DNA of 64,000 nucleotides from Candidatus Chlorohelix allophototropha (lineage in GTDB: Bacteria; Chloroflexota; Chloroflexia; Chloroheliales; Chloroheliaceae). The translations under genes and the position numbers were made by a program. How positions within the stretch are numbered: the stretch's first letter is position 1; each line of letters starts with the position of its first letter. The stretch covers positions 2,108,001-2,172,000 of the forward strand of contig NZ_CP128400.1 of NCBI RefSeq assembly GCF_030389965.1, given 5' to 3'. Positions 34,439 through 43,060 of the stretch are shown here, one piece after another. The notes beneath the pieces are model-generated. The model ran no database searches and was not told where the DNA came from. It was given only the letters and a program-made list of their open reading frames with translations.

Positions 34439-35896
34439 ATGAAATCTGGCAAGGGTTTTTCAAAAAGGCTTTTTTACAATAATCTGATACGGGTGGTGGT
34501 GCTGCTGCTTACTCTAACGCTGTTTCTATCGGCGTGCAGCGAGAACACGAACCAAAATATGACCACTGTTCAAATTGGACTGGAAAATGTCGGCACACCC
34601 GCGCCGGGCGCAACCGATGCGGCGAGCGGGGCTAATCGCGGGATAGCCGACAAGCCACTCGGTCGCATTATCGTTAGCGTGTGGACGGGGGGTTGGAAGG
34701 GCAATTTCGATAATGAAAAAGCCCTCGCCAGTGTTATTGACGAGTACCGCAAGCTGTACCCGTTGGTGACATTTGAGTGGCGCGATTGGGGCAACGATTT
34801 GTCCGCCAAGCTGGAGCAGGCGTGGAAAGGTACGCTCGATAAGGGTATCACAACGCCCGATTTGGTTCTGGTTAGTCCCACCGACCTTTACCAGTACGCC
34901 GCTTCCGGCTATCTGGAGGCGTTCAACGACTACTCCGAGTTCACCTCACGCCGCGCCGATTTTGTGCCTGCCGCGCTCGATACTTGCAAGGTGGCTACCG
35001 TTTATTACTGTATGCCGTGGCTTGCCGAGACGCGTTTGACCCTTATCAACAAGCGTTTGTGGTCGCTGGCGGGGCTGGATGCGGCAAAACTCCCCCGCAC
35101 TTTTGACGATTGGGATGCGATTATGCCCACGATAGTCAAGAAAACGCCCGATGAGGTTCGCGCCGTTTGGCTCAAGCCCGACCCCCTCACCGATTTTTTG
35201 CTGGAAGATTTGCCGCTATTTCAGGGTGAAGGCTCAAGTCGCACGCCCGCTTTCAATAACCCGGTAACGCAGGCGCGTTGGCTTAACTATCAGAGCAATC
35301 TCAAGAGTGGGGCTTTGATGCGCGAGGCGTTGGACGGCAATTCGCAGGACGCGCTCAATCGCTTTATTGGCGGTACGCTGGCGGTGTGGATGGATGGAGG
35401 CGATTCGCTGGCGGCTCTCAAGGGTATTAGCGCGTCGAATTACAGCCAGAATACATTGGTAACGCTCAATCCCGTTTCCAAGCCGGGCATCGTGCCGTAT
35501 CAGAGCAAGGGGGTTTGGGTCGTGCCAAAGAGCGCGAAGAATAAGAGTCGGGCGGTGGATTTCGCGGGCTTTCTCTCCAACGACCAGAATCAGCTAAATT
35601 TCGCCCGCATTATGTCGCCTTTTACGGCTGTGCCTACCGTTCAAAAGGCGCTCTCCGACCCGTTCATCACCGATACCGCCGATTTGCTGGCTCAGGCGCG
35701 TTCTCTTACCGCTTCGGCTCTTTCCAATGCCAAGCCCCCCGAAAAGCTGCTACCCTACCCGCTTTCCGCCGATAATCGCGCCAAACTGCTCACCGCTCTA
35801 ACCGATGCACAGCGCAAAATCTGGAGCGGCACAACCCCCCCCGCGCAAGCTCTTTTCGAAGCCGATAAAATCTGGGCGGAGGTTCTGAAGCAATAG
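34439..35896 (+). CDS. Extracellular solute-binding lipoprotein (sugar ABC type)
   Basis: Lipoprotein of 485 residues. The start at ATG 34439 (MKSGKGFSKRLF) gives a signal with lipobox LTLTLFLSAC; the longer frame starts inside the palindrome and lacks an RBS. The mature part has the extracellular solute-binding family 1 pattern: ASVIDEYRKLYPLVTFEWRDWG, GYLEAFNDYSEF, and the C-terminal GVWVVPKSAKNKSRAVDFAGFL. It would bind a sugar or oligosaccharide for an ABC importer. No permease or ATPase gene is adjacent, so the partner is elsewhere. Confidence 0.85.
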   Translation: MKSGKGFSKRLFYNNLIRVVVLLLTLTLFLSACSENTNQNMTTVQIGLENVGTPAPGATDAASGANRGIADKPLGRIIVSVWTGGWKGNFDNEKALASVIDEYRKLYPLVTFEWRDWGNDLSAKLEQAWKGTLDKGITTPDLVLVSPTDLYQYAASGYLEAFNDYSEFTSRRADFVPAALDTCKVATVYYCMPWLAETRLTLINKRLWSLAGLDAAKLPRTFDDWDAIMPTIVKKTPDEVRAVWLKPDPLTDFLLEDLPLFQGEGSSRTPAFNNPVTQARWLNYQSNLKSGALMREALDGNSQDALNRFIGGTLAVWMDGGDSLAALKGISASNYSQNTLVTLNPVSKPGIVPYQSKGVWVVPKSAKNKSRAVDFAGFLSNDQNQLNFARIMSPFTAVPTVQKALSDPFITDTADLLAQARSLTASALSNAKPPEKLLPYPLSADNRAKLLTALTDAQRKIWSGTTPPAQALFEADKIWAEVLKQ

Positions 35897-35918
35897 CCCG
35901 GTAAGATGCAAGCATAGA

Positions 35919-35937
35919 GGCGCATTCCGATGCGCCC
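35919..35937. repeat. Family A palindrome
   Basis: GGCGCATTCCGATGCGCCC followed by GCGTTTTATT after the binding-protein stop; may act as its terminator. Confidence 0.7.
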
Positions 35938-35962
35938 GCGTTTTATTCAAAGTAGCGAATTA

Positions 35963-36020
35963 CCGCCCGTTTGGGTATAATTAAACCACAGTTGCGATAC
36001 AGATAAACTTTATGCCGGAG
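35963..36020 (+). promoter_or_regulatory. Shared promoter-leader block, copy 1
   Basis: A 58-base block with TATAAT at 35976-35981 and a leader ending in GCCGGAG (ribosome-binding site). It is repeated before the next gene with one difference (37904-37961) and with more changes at 44647-44704, so all three lectin-domain genes are probably coregulated. Confidence 0.75.
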
Positions 36021-36027
36021 AATATTG

Positions 36028-37824
36028 ATGCCAGAGCAGATTACCAATATGCGGGTGTTTCTCTCCTCGCCGGGCGATGTCAATGAAGAACGCAAAATGG
36101 CGCTGGAAGTGCTAGAACGGCTGATACACCGCCCCTCTTTGCGAGAAAAAGTGAGTTTTCGTCCGGTGGCGTGGGATAAGCCGGGCGCAGGTACGCCGAT
36201 GCTTGCCAGCATATCTCCGCAGGAAGCGATTAACGCAGGCTTGCCCATGCCCTCCCAATGCGATATTGTGGTGGTAATTCTGTGGTCGCGCATGGGTACG
36301 CCTTTCCAATATGAAGGCGTGGATTACCACTCCGGTACTCATTACGAACTGATGGACGCGCTGAGCAACCCTCAAACCACAACTATCATCTACCGCCGTA
36401 CTGAGAAAAAGCTATTCGATGCGGACGATGATGAAGGCATCACCCAGTACAAGAAGGTGCAAAACTTTTTCAAGAGCGATTTGTTCTATGACCCTGCCAA
36501 CGGGCGCATCCGGCGCGGCGTGAACAACTACGCGCACCCTGCTGAGTTCAAAGAGAAGTTCGAGACCGATCTGGAAGCAATAGTAATACGCCTGTTAGTG
36601 AGTCACACTCCCTCGCTCGTACCTGCTGTAGCCTCACCTAGTGGAGCGGAACCTACCGAGAAGGAGAGATTGCAAAAACAGCTAGTTGTAACTAAACGCA
36701 GACTGGCGGTGCTGGAGGAACAGTACGTTGGCTTCGGAAGCCTCCATGCCCCAGTTCATCTGATAATTCAGCTTGAAGATACGCGCGAGGAAATTGCCGA
36801 TCTGGAAAAGCGGTTGCAGACTGCTCAGTCTGTATCTGCTATTCCAACTCCGCCCGTTTCATCACCCACCCCTGCGCCTGTTGTAACTCCATCCCAACCC
36901 GTTATAAAAATAGCCGAACCAAAACCCATCACGCCCGATAGCGAGCGCGAAATGATACTGCGGGAAATAGCTGACCCGTTTACGAGCCACACCCACCGCA
37001 TGCAAATCGGCGACAGGTTGAGCGAAATCGGCGACACCCGGCGCGGGGTGGGCGTGCGTGATGACGGACTGCCCGACATCGCATGGCTGGCAGTGCATCC
37101 GGGCGGTAAACTGGAGATTGAGAAACAGACCTTTGAGATACAACCCTTCTATATCGCCCAATACCAAGTAACCTTTGCTCAGTATGAGGCCTTTGTGCAA
37201 GCAAAGGACGGCTACTACAGCGCGGAGTGGTGGCAGGGCTTCCCAAAAGAATACCAACCGCAAGAGCTGAACGAGCAATGTCAAAAAGGTTCAAGCAACC
37301 CACGCGATAACATATCATGGTATCGGGCGGTAGCGTTTGGGCGGTGGCTGAATCGACGCATGCGGGGCTGGCAATTGCCCAATCCGCGCGGGACTGGCAA
37401 CCCTTTAATTTTCGGGAATAACGCGCAGGTGCGCTTGCCTACGGAATGGGAATGGCAGTGGGCGGCGCAAGGGGGCGACGAGAAGCGACAATACCCGTGG
37501 GGCGCGTGGCAGGAGGGTTACGCCAATACTTCTGAGGCGTGTTTGAAGCGGGCGGTGGCGGTGGGCATGTACCGGCAGAGGGCGGCGGCATGCGGGGCAA
37601 TGGACATGAGCGGGAACGTATGGGAGTGGTGCCAAAACAAATGGGAAAAGCTAGGGGAAGTATTGGCGGATGGGAGCGGGAACAGTCGAGTGGTGCGGGG
37701 CGGGTCTTTCGGCGGCGGTCGAGCCGGTGCGTTCTGTGCGTACCGCGCCAACAGCAGCCCGGGCGGCGGGGGTAGCAGTTTTGGCTTTCGGTTGGTGGTG
37801 TCGTCCCCTATCGCGGGTCTTTGA
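36028..37824 (+). CDS. DUF4062-like effector with coiled coil and diversified FGE/C-type-lectin domain
   Basis: Protein of 598 residues. N-terminal DUF4062-like domain (about 5-190, MRVFLSSPGDVNEERKMALE...HSGTHYELMDAL), a TIR-like fold typical of conflict proteins. Then the coiled-coil module RRLAVLEEQYVGFGSLHAP (about 225-275), a Pro-rich linker, and a formylglycine-enzyme/C-type-lectin domain (about 350-598: FYIAQYQVTFAQYEAF, RLPTEWEWQWAAQGG, GAMDMSGNVWEWC, RGGSF, FGFRLVV). Its last variable block (37708-37782) has the footprint of DGR mutagenesis, so it is probably a hypervariable ligand-binding receptor rather than an enzyme. ATG 36028 preferred to the TTG one codon earlier. Tandem paralogue follows. 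Confidence 0.85.
   Translation: MPEQITNMRVFLSSPGDVNEERKMALEVLERLIHRPSLREKVSFRPVAWDKPGAGTPMLASISPQEAINAGLPMPSQCDIVVVILWSRMGTPFQYEGVDYHSGTHYELMDALSNPQTTTIIYRRTEKKLFDADDDEGITQYKKVQNFFKSDLFYDPANGRIRRGVNNYAHPAEFKEKFETDLEAIVIRLLVSHTPSLVPAVASPSGAEPTEKERLQKQLVVTKRRLAVLEEQYVGFGSLHAPVHLIIQLEDTREEIADLEKRLQTAQSVSAIPTPPVSSPTPAPVVTPSQPVIKIAEPKPITPDSEREMILREIADPFTSHTHRMQIGDRLSEIGDTRRGVGVRDDGLPDIAWLAVHPGGKLEIEKQTFEIQPFYIAQYQVTFAQYEAFVQAKDGYYSAEWWQGFPKEYQPQELNEQCQKGSSNPRDNISWYRAVAFGRWLNRRMRGWQLPNPRGTGNPLIFGNNAQVRLPTEWEWQWAAQGGDEKRQYPWGAWQEGYANTSEACLKRAVAVGMYRQRAAACGAMDMSGNVWEWCQNKWEKLGEVLADGSGNSRVVRGGSFGGGRAGAFCAYRANSSPGGGGSSFGFRLVVSSPIAGL
37708..37782 (+). other. Variable region 1 (DGR-type)
   Basis: Twenty-five codons from TTC (F) to TTT (F). 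Compared with the same columns in the two paralogues, 18 columns differ in amino acid and 16 of those end in C or T in all three genes, with all four bases at positions 1 and 2. That is the outcome expected when A residues of AAC/AAT template codons are randomised. Codons for R (CGA), A (GCG), Y, R and P between them are constant. Confidence 0.75.
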
Positions 37825-37841
37825 AATCTGGACCAAACGCC

Positions 37842-37861
37842 GGGCGTATTCAAATACGCCC
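37842..37861. repeat. Family A palindrome after variable region 1
   Basis: GGGCGTATTCAAATACGCCC, 17 bases after the stop and 59 bases after the variable block. In known DGRs a hairpin downstream of the variable region helps homing; the same palindrome is also dispersed elsewhere, so its role here is open. Confidence 0.7.
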
Positions 37862-37903
37862 CTACTACATATCCGAACCAACAATCAGGCAAGTAGCATT
37901 ACC

Positions 37904-37961
37904 CCGCCCGATTGGGTATAATTAAACCACAGTTGCGATACAGATAAACTTTATGCCGGAG
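37904..37961 (+). promoter_or_regulatory. Shared promoter-leader block, copy 2
   Basis: Identical to 35963-36020 except for one base (CCGCCCGATTGGG here). TATAAT at 37917-37922. Confidence 0.8.
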
Positions 37962-37968
37962 CGCAAAC

Positions 37969-39354
37969 ATGCCCAACGTACCCCCCAAACTGAAAGTGTT
38001 TTTGTGTCACTCGTCTGGGGATAAAGAGGCGGTACGCGCCCTATACCAACGCCTCAAAGCCGAAAGCTGGCTTCATCCTTGGCTGGACGAGGAGGAATTG
38101 CTGCCCGGACAGACTTGGCGCGATGAAATCGAGAAGGCAGTAGAACAGAGCCATATAATTTTGGTGTGCCTTTCGCCCGCTTCGATTGACAAAGAGGGCT
38201 ACGTGCAGCGCGAAATCAAGGTGGCGTTGACCTACGCGGATTATATGTCGGAAAGCCGGATATTTATCATCCCGCTCAAATTGACCGAATGTGAGATACC
38301 GCGCCGATTGCGAGAATGGCAGTGGGTGAATTACTACGATGAGCGCGGACATGAGCGTTTGATAAAATCGCTGCAAGCACGCGCCGAGCAGGTGGGCGTA
38401 CTAAATAATAACGGCAAGCCTGTTGCCACTTCGCCCGTTATAAAAATAGCAGAGCCAAAACCCACCACGCCCGAAAGCGAACGGGAAATGATGCTGCGGG
38501 AAATCGCCGATATAAATACGAGCCACACCCGCCGTCAGCAAATCGGCGACACCCGGCGCGGGGTGGGCGTGCGCGAAGACGGACTTCCCGACATAGCGTG
38601 GCTACCCGTTGCGCCGGGCGGTACTCTGATAATTAAGATTCAACAAGGACTCTTTGATATAAAGGACTGTAATTTTGAGGTGCAACCCTTCTATATAGCC
38701 CAATACCAAGTAACCTATGCGCAGTATCAAGCGTTTGTGAAAGCTAAAGATGGCTACAAGAACCGAGAGTGGTGGCAAGGTTTCCCAAAGCGCTATGAGC
38801 GGCAACCGCTACAAGAGCAGCGCACCAAAATATTAAGTAACCCACGCGATACTATTTCGTGGTTTCAGGCGGTGGCGTTTGGGCGGTGGCTGAACAAGCG
38901 CATGCAGGGCTGGAAATTTCCAAATCCGGGCGGGGCTGGTAACCCATTAATCATCGGGAATAACATGCAAATGCGTTTGCCAACAGAATGGGAATGGCAG
39001 TGGGCAGCGCAAGCGGGCGAGGAAAAGCGACAATACCCGTGGGGTACGTGGGCTAATACAAGGGAAGCGAATTTACGGCGAACCACAGCGGTGGGCATGT
39101 ACCCGCAGGGGGCGGCAGTATGTGGGGCAATGGATATGAGCGGGAACGTGTTGGAGTGGTGTCAGAACAAGTACGGTAAGCTGGAGGTATTGGGTGTGGA
39201 CGTGAGCGGGGAAGATCGGACACTGCGGGGCGGTTCTTGCGACAACGATCGAGGTCGTGCGTCCTGCATGTACCGCAGCCGTGGCTATCCGAGCGGCGGC
39301 GGTGCCTATATCGGGTTTCGGTTGGTGGTGTCGTTCCCTATCGCGGGTCTTTGA
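37969..39354 (+). CDS. TIR effector with diversified FGE/C-type-lectin domain
   Basis: Protein of 461 residues. TIR domain (about 6-145, LKVFLCHSSGDKEAVRALYQ, WLDEEELLPGQ, Glu in GYVQREIKVAL), almost identical to the TIR of 28921-30492. A short linker leads to the FGE/lectin domain (about 200-461) matching that of the tandem neighbour: FYIAQYQVTYAQYQAF, RLPTEWEWQWAAQAG, GAMDMSGNVLEWC, RGGSCDND, IGFRLVV. The variable block is 39238-39312. Expected role: the lectin domain binds a target and the TIR domain cleaves NAD+ or signals. The shared leader places it under the control of copy 1's promoter type. Confidence 0.87.
   Translation: MPNVPPKLKVFLCHSSGDKEAVRALYQRLKAESWLHPWLDEEELLPGQTWRDEIEKAVEQSHIILVCLSPASIDKEGYVQREIKVALTYADYMSESRIFIIPLKLTECEIPRRLREWQWVNYYDERGHERLIKSLQARAEQVGVLNNNGKPVATSPVIKIAEPKPTTPESEREMMLREIADINTSHTRRQQIGDTRRGVGVREDGLPDIAWLPVAPGGTLIIKIQQGLFDIKDCNFEVQPFYIAQYQVTYAQYQAFVKAKDGYKNREWWQGFPKRYERQPLQEQRTKILSNPRDTISWFQAVAFGRWLNKRMQGWKFPNPGGAGNPLIIGNNMQMRLPTEWEWQWAAQAGEEKRQYPWGTWANTREANLRRTTAVGMYPQGAAVCGAMDMSGNVLEWCQNKYGKLEVLGVDVSGEDRTLRGGSCDNDRGRASCMYRSRGYPSGGGAYIGFRLVVSFPIAGL
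39238..39312 (+). other. Variable region 2 (DGR-type)
   Basis: Twenty-five codons from TGC to ATC, aligned with variable region 1 without gaps. Beyond it the last 11 codons (CGG TTG GTG GTG TCG ...) differ from gene 1 by one base, which makes the contrast with the variable block very sharp. Still includes two unmutated AAC/GAT-type codons (GAC AAC GAT at the start). Confidence 0.75.
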
Positions 39355-39370
39355 ACTCTGAACCAAACGC

Positions 39371-39390
39371 CGGGCGTATTCAAATTCGCT
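39371..39390. repeat. Family A palindrome after variable region 2 (degenerate)
   Basis: GGGCGTATTCAAATTCGCTC with two changes in its right arm, 16 bases after the stop, in the same place as the palindrome behind variable region 1. Confidence 0.65.
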
Positions 39391-39472
39391 CCTACGGGAA
39401 ACGGGTTCTGTGGGAGAGGGCTATTGCCCTAGATAAGTTGTGGCTACATCACGCTAAAGAAAGGAACGTTTT

Positions 39473-40474
39473 ATGAAGAGACTTAGCCTATACCTACTTA
39501 CCGTATTAGCCTTATTGGTTCCTACATTGCTGACAGCTTGTGGCGAGACTACCACCAGTGCGGGCGCGGCAACGGTAATAAACCCTAGTAATGCAGCCTC
39601 AGTTAGTTTGCTGAGCACTCTCACTGGTCATTCTGACGGTGTCTATTCGGTAGCATTCAGCCCGGATGGGAAGACTCTCGTCAGTGGGAGTGGGAGTTCG
39701 GATAAAAGCATCAAACTGTGGGACATGGCAACGGGCAAGGAAGTGCGCACCCTTACTGGTGGTTCCTCACCGGTAGCATTCAGTCCGGACGGCAAAACCC
39801 TTGCCAGTGGGAGTTGGGATTACAGCATCAAGTTGTGGGACATAGCAACGGGCAAGCTACTTAACACCATCACCGGGCATTCTCAGCCTGTTACATCGGT
39901 AGCATTCAGCCCGGACGGCAAGACCCTTGCCAGCGGGAGTGATGATAACAGCATCAAACTGTGGGACAGCGCAACGGGCAAGCTACTCAACACCCTCAGC
40001 GGGCATTCGTACTGGGTCGACTCGGTAGCATTCAGTCCGGACGGCAAGACCCTTGCCAGCGGGAGTGAGGATGGCTTCATCAAGCTGTGGGACATGGCAA
40101 CGGGCAAGCTACTTAACACCCTCGGCGATAAATCTGGTGGTGTCAGATCGGTAGCATTCAGTCCGGACGGGAAGAACCTCGCCAGCGGTAAGGGGTGGGA
40201 TATCAAACTGTGGGACATGGCAACGGGCAAGGAAGTGCGCACTCTCCCCAATGGTTACATTGTCACATCGGTAGCATTCAGCCCGGACGGGAAGAGCCTC
40301 GCCAACGGGAGTGATGATAAAAGCATCAAGCTGTGGGACAGCGCAACGGGCAAACTACTCAACACCATCAGCGGGCATTCTAGGCCTGTCGAATCGGTAA
40401 CATTCAGTCCGGATGGGAAGAGCTTCGCCAGCGGGGGTGAGGATGGCTTCATCAAGCTGTGGGGAATGGGCTAG
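39473..40474 (+). CDS. WD40-repeat lipoprotein
   Basis: Exported lipoprotein of 333 residues: signal with lipobox LVPTLLTACG, short linker, then seven WD40 units of about 42 residues (SVAFSPDGKTLASGSxDxSIKLWDxATGK), enough for one seven-bladed propeller. Units are almost identical even at DNA level, so they are recent or homogenised. A cell-surface binding or scaffold role is likely; no enzymatic part. RBS AAAGGAACG before ATG 39473. Follows the TIR-lectin gene by 118 bases. Confidence 0.88.
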   Translation: MKRLSLYLLTVLALLVPTLLTACGETTTSAGAATVINPSNAASVSLLSTLTGHSDGVYSVAFSPDGKTLVSGSGSSDKSIKLWDMATGKEVRTLTGGSSPVAFSPDGKTLASGSWDYSIKLWDIATGKLLNTITGHSQPVTSVAFSPDGKTLASGSDDNSIKLWDSATGKLLNTLSGHSYWVDSVAFSPDGKTLASGSEDGFIKLWDMATGKLLNTLGDKSGGVRSVAFSPDGKNLASGKGWDIKLWDMATGKEVRTLPNGYIVTSVAFSPDGKSLANGSDDKSIKLWDSATGKLLNTISGHSRPVESVTFSPDGKSFASGGEDGFIKLWGMG

Positions 40475-40508
40475 ACTTCTACCATATTAAACCCCTTCTA
40501 TGACGTTC

Positions 40509-40527
40509 GGCGCATTCCGATGCGCTC
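40509..40527. repeat. Family A palindrome
   Basis: GGCGCATTCCGATGCGCTC, followed by GGTTTTAC, downstream of the WD40 gene. Confidence 0.65.
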
Positions 40528-40621
40528 GGTTTTACTCCAATCTAAGTTGACACCTGTGCGCTTCTGCATCACAATTAGAAGGCTGAAAATCAATCTTACC
40601 TGAACAAGGACGTGAGGAAAA

Positions 40622-42178
40622 GTGAGCCACGATACCAACATACCCACCGATAATGTGCTGGAAGAAGCCCTGCGTGAACGTACCGCCCGCGCTCGTTCCG
40701 GCGGACTCAAGAAGTATCGCGAGAAGTTGCCCGAACAGAAGAAAATCTTTGTGCGCGAACGGCTCAAGCTGTTGCTGGATGCCGATTCTTTCGTGGAAGA
40801 CCGCTTGCTGGCAAATTGGGACAAGCACGATTTGGCGGCAGATGGCGTAATAATCGGCTTCGGCAAAATCGAAGGACGCAAGGTAGCGTTGATGGCGAAC
40901 GACCCCACCGTGAAAGCCGGAAGTTGGGGCTGGAAAACCGTTGCCAAGATTCTGCACATTCAGGAGAAGGCGCAAGAATACGAGATACCGATGCTTTATC
41001 TGGTGGATAGCGCAGGGGCGCGTATCACCGACCAAGTGCTGATGTTCCCCGGTGAGCGTCACGCCGGAAAGATTTTCTATAACGAGGTGAAGATGAGCGG
41101 AGTTGTGCCGCAAATCTGCCTATTGTTCGGACCGAGCGCGGCGGGTGGCGCATATATCCCCGCTTTCTGCGACATCGTGATCATGGTGGACGGCAACGCC
41201 AGCATGTATCTCGGCTCACCGCGCATGGCGGAAATGGTCATCGGTGAGAAGGTGACATTGGAGGAGATGGGCGGGGCGCGAATGCACTGCACCGAAAGCG
41301 GTTGCGGCGATATGTTGGTGAAAAATGAGGAAGAAGCGATAGCCGCCGCTCGCCGTTACCTGAGCTATTTCCCCCCCAATTGGCAGCAAAAACCCCCTCT
41401 AATAGAAGCTAAAGAAGCCACGCCCGGCAAGCCCATCAGCGCGATTGTACCCTCGAACCAGAACAAAGCCTTTAACATGATGGATGTTATCAATCGCCTG
41501 ATAGACGAGGGCAGTTTCTTTGAGATGAAGCGACTGTTCGCCCGCGAGTTGATAACCGGATTTGCCCGTATCGGTGGACGCGCCGTTGGGATACTGGCGA
41601 ACCAGAGTCGCGAGAAGGGCGGCGTGCTGTTCGTGGATTCCGCCGACAAAGCCGCACGTTTTATCTGGCTGTGCAACGCTTTCAACATTCCGCTGCTGTT
41701 CCTCTCGGACGTGCCGGGCTTTATGATCGGCAGCAAGGTCGAGCGGCAGGGCATCATCCGGCATGGCGCGAAAATGATTGCCGCCGTTTCGGAAGCGACT
41801 GTGCCGAAAATCTGCGTGGTAATTCGCAAATCCTACGGCGCGGGCTTGTACGCTATGTGCGGTCCCGCCTTTGAACCGGATTGCACCATTGCGCTGCCCA
41901 CCGCCCAAATTGCGGTGATGGGTCCCGAAGCAGCCGTGAACGCGGTTTATTTAAACCAGATTATGGAATTGCCGGAAGAGCAGCGGGACGATTTTGTGCA
42001 AAGTAAGCGCGAGGCGTACCGCAAGGACATTGATATATTCCACCTTGCCAGCGAAATGCTTGTGGATACGATAATTTCGGGCGACGATTTGCGCGCGGAA
42101 TTATTGCGCCGCTACGACCTTTACGCCGATAAAAACGTGGAGTTTACGCGCCGCCGCAACCCCGTCTATCCGGTGTAA
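40622..42178 (+). CDS. Acyl-CoA carboxylase, carboxyltransferase beta subunit
   Basis: Biotin-dependent carboxyltransferase of 518 residues (propionyl-/methylcrotonyl-CoA carboxylase type). GTG start after GAGGAAAA. N-half: LYLVDSAGARITDQ and LLFGPSAAGGAYIPAFCDIVIM (carboxybiotin and acyl-CoA oxyanion loops). C-half: FIWLCNAFNIPLLFLSDVPGFMIGSKVE and VVIRKSYGAGLYAMCG, the second crotonase fold. It transfers CO2 from biotin to an acyl-CoA. The alpha (biotin) subunit is not adjacent, so it must be encoded elsewhere. The specific acyl-CoA is uncertain; the CoA-binding region resembles the methylcrotonyl/geranyl group. Confidence 0.88.
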   Translation: MSHDTNIPTDNVLEEALRERTARARSGGLKKYREKLPEQKKIFVRERLKLLLDADSFVEDRLLANWDKHDLAADGVIIGFGKIEGRKVALMANDPTVKAGSWGWKTVAKILHIQEKAQEYEIPMLYLVDSAGARITDQVLMFPGERHAGKIFYNEVKMSGVVPQICLLFGPSAAGGAYIPAFCDIVIMVDGNASMYLGSPRMAEMVIGEKVTLEEMGGARMHCTESGCGDMLVKNEEEAIAAARRYLSYFPPNWQQKPPLIEAKEATPGKPISAIVPSNQNKAFNMMDVINRLIDEGSFFEMKRLFARELITGFARIGGRAVGILANQSREKGGVLFVDSADKAARFIWLCNAFNIPLLFLSDVPGFMIGSKVERQGIIRHGAKMIAAVSEATVPKICVVIRKSYGAGLYAMCGPAFEPDCTIALPTAQIAVMGPEAAVNAVYLNQIMELPEEQRDDFVQSKREAYRKDIDIFHLASEMLVDTIISGDDLRAELLRRYDLYADKNVEFTRRRNPVYPV

Positions 42179-42240
42179 GTGGCGAATAATTGTAACAATT
42201 CAGCCAGATAGAAAATAGATCTATGTAACTAAAGGAATCC

Positions 42241-42360
42241 GAGCGGGGTTCTCAGGGGTGCAACCCCTTGTGCGGGGTGGCATACCCCATACGGGGCACA
42301 GGTGGGTGTCCCCTTGAACTCACCCTCTCTCTTGAGGGGTTAGGGGGTGAATGGTTACGA
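42241..42360. repeat. Family C dispersed GC-rich repeat
   Basis: GAGCGGGGTTCTCAGGGGTG, then several inverted CCCC/GGGG segments and CTTGAGGGGTTAGGGGGTGA. Similar blocks occur at 47190-47260 and, twice in tandem, at 48680-48850. It lies between the carboxylase and the next gene. Confidence 0.7.
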
Positions 42361-42401
42361 ATAATTTTAGCAGATAAACTTGAGTGCGCCGGAGAATTTG
42401 T

Positions 42402-42911
42402 ATGTCTGATTATAGAAATGCAGAAAACACTTTTCAATTGCCGCCCAATATGGTTCTCAGTTTCGAGGTGAACGCTGCTCAGGCTAATTTGATGGACTGG
42501 AATAGCAACCAGTTCGTCTTTTTTACCGCCGGGCATGGCATAATTCGCCCTGAGCAAGTTTATGCCGTGGCGGGGCTAATCGTGGAGGTAGCCGGGCTGG
42601 ATAATTACATAAAATCTCTCACGGGTGGCTCAGAACACCGCCAGTATTTGCACTTGCTGGCGGTTTGTTTTGAAAACGCGCAGGGGCAAGTTACTATCTA
42701 TGTGCGGCTGCTGCACGACAAAAAGGTTAAGCCGGTGATGAGCAAACAACAGCTTCAGGCGGCGCTTCAGCCAAATGTCGCAAGGTACGGCAATCCGGTT
42801 ACGGTGGATGTTACGCTAGATTCGGAAAATATGAGTTCTGATAAATTTGCCCCCATGAACAACCTTACCCATTACGGCGTAAAAACCTTGATAGGCTGGC
42901 TCGATCGCTAA
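42402..42911 (+). CDS. Hypothetical protein
   Basis: Soluble protein of 169 residues from ATG 42402, which follows GCCGGAGAATTTGT, a leader similar in sequence to that of the gene at 36028 (CAGATAAACTT...GCCGGAGAAT). No motif is recognised. The second half is rich in beta strands (YVRLLHDKK, VTVDVTLDSENM), and the tail ends in HYGVKTLIGWLDR. Function unknown. Confidence 0.6.
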   Translation: MSDYRNAENTFQLPPNMVLSFEVNAAQANLMDWNSNQFVFFTAGHGIIRPEQVYAVAGLIVEVAGLDNYIKSLTGGSEHRQYLHLLAVCFENAQGQVTIYVRLLHDKKVKPVMSKQQLQAALQPNVARYGNPVTVDVTLDSENMSSDKFAPMNNLTHYGVKTLIGWLDR

Positions 42912-42931
42912 CTTTGCCGAGAGAGAAGGCG

Positions 42932-42949
42932 GATAGGGACATATCCCCC
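42932..42949. repeat. Family B dispersed repeat
   Basis: GATAGGGACATATCCCCC, one of eight copies of a second short family (also 44544, 47327, 49577, 49721, 49860, 53430 and 53539). Confidence 0.65.
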
Positions 42950-43060
42950 AAGATAGAGGGGTTGGGGTGCAACGGAATGCGCCTCTAAGAAAATCGGTAA
43001 AGCGGCTCGCGCGTGCCTTAAAAAGCTGCGAACCGCTATTATGATTCAGAGGTAGCATGC

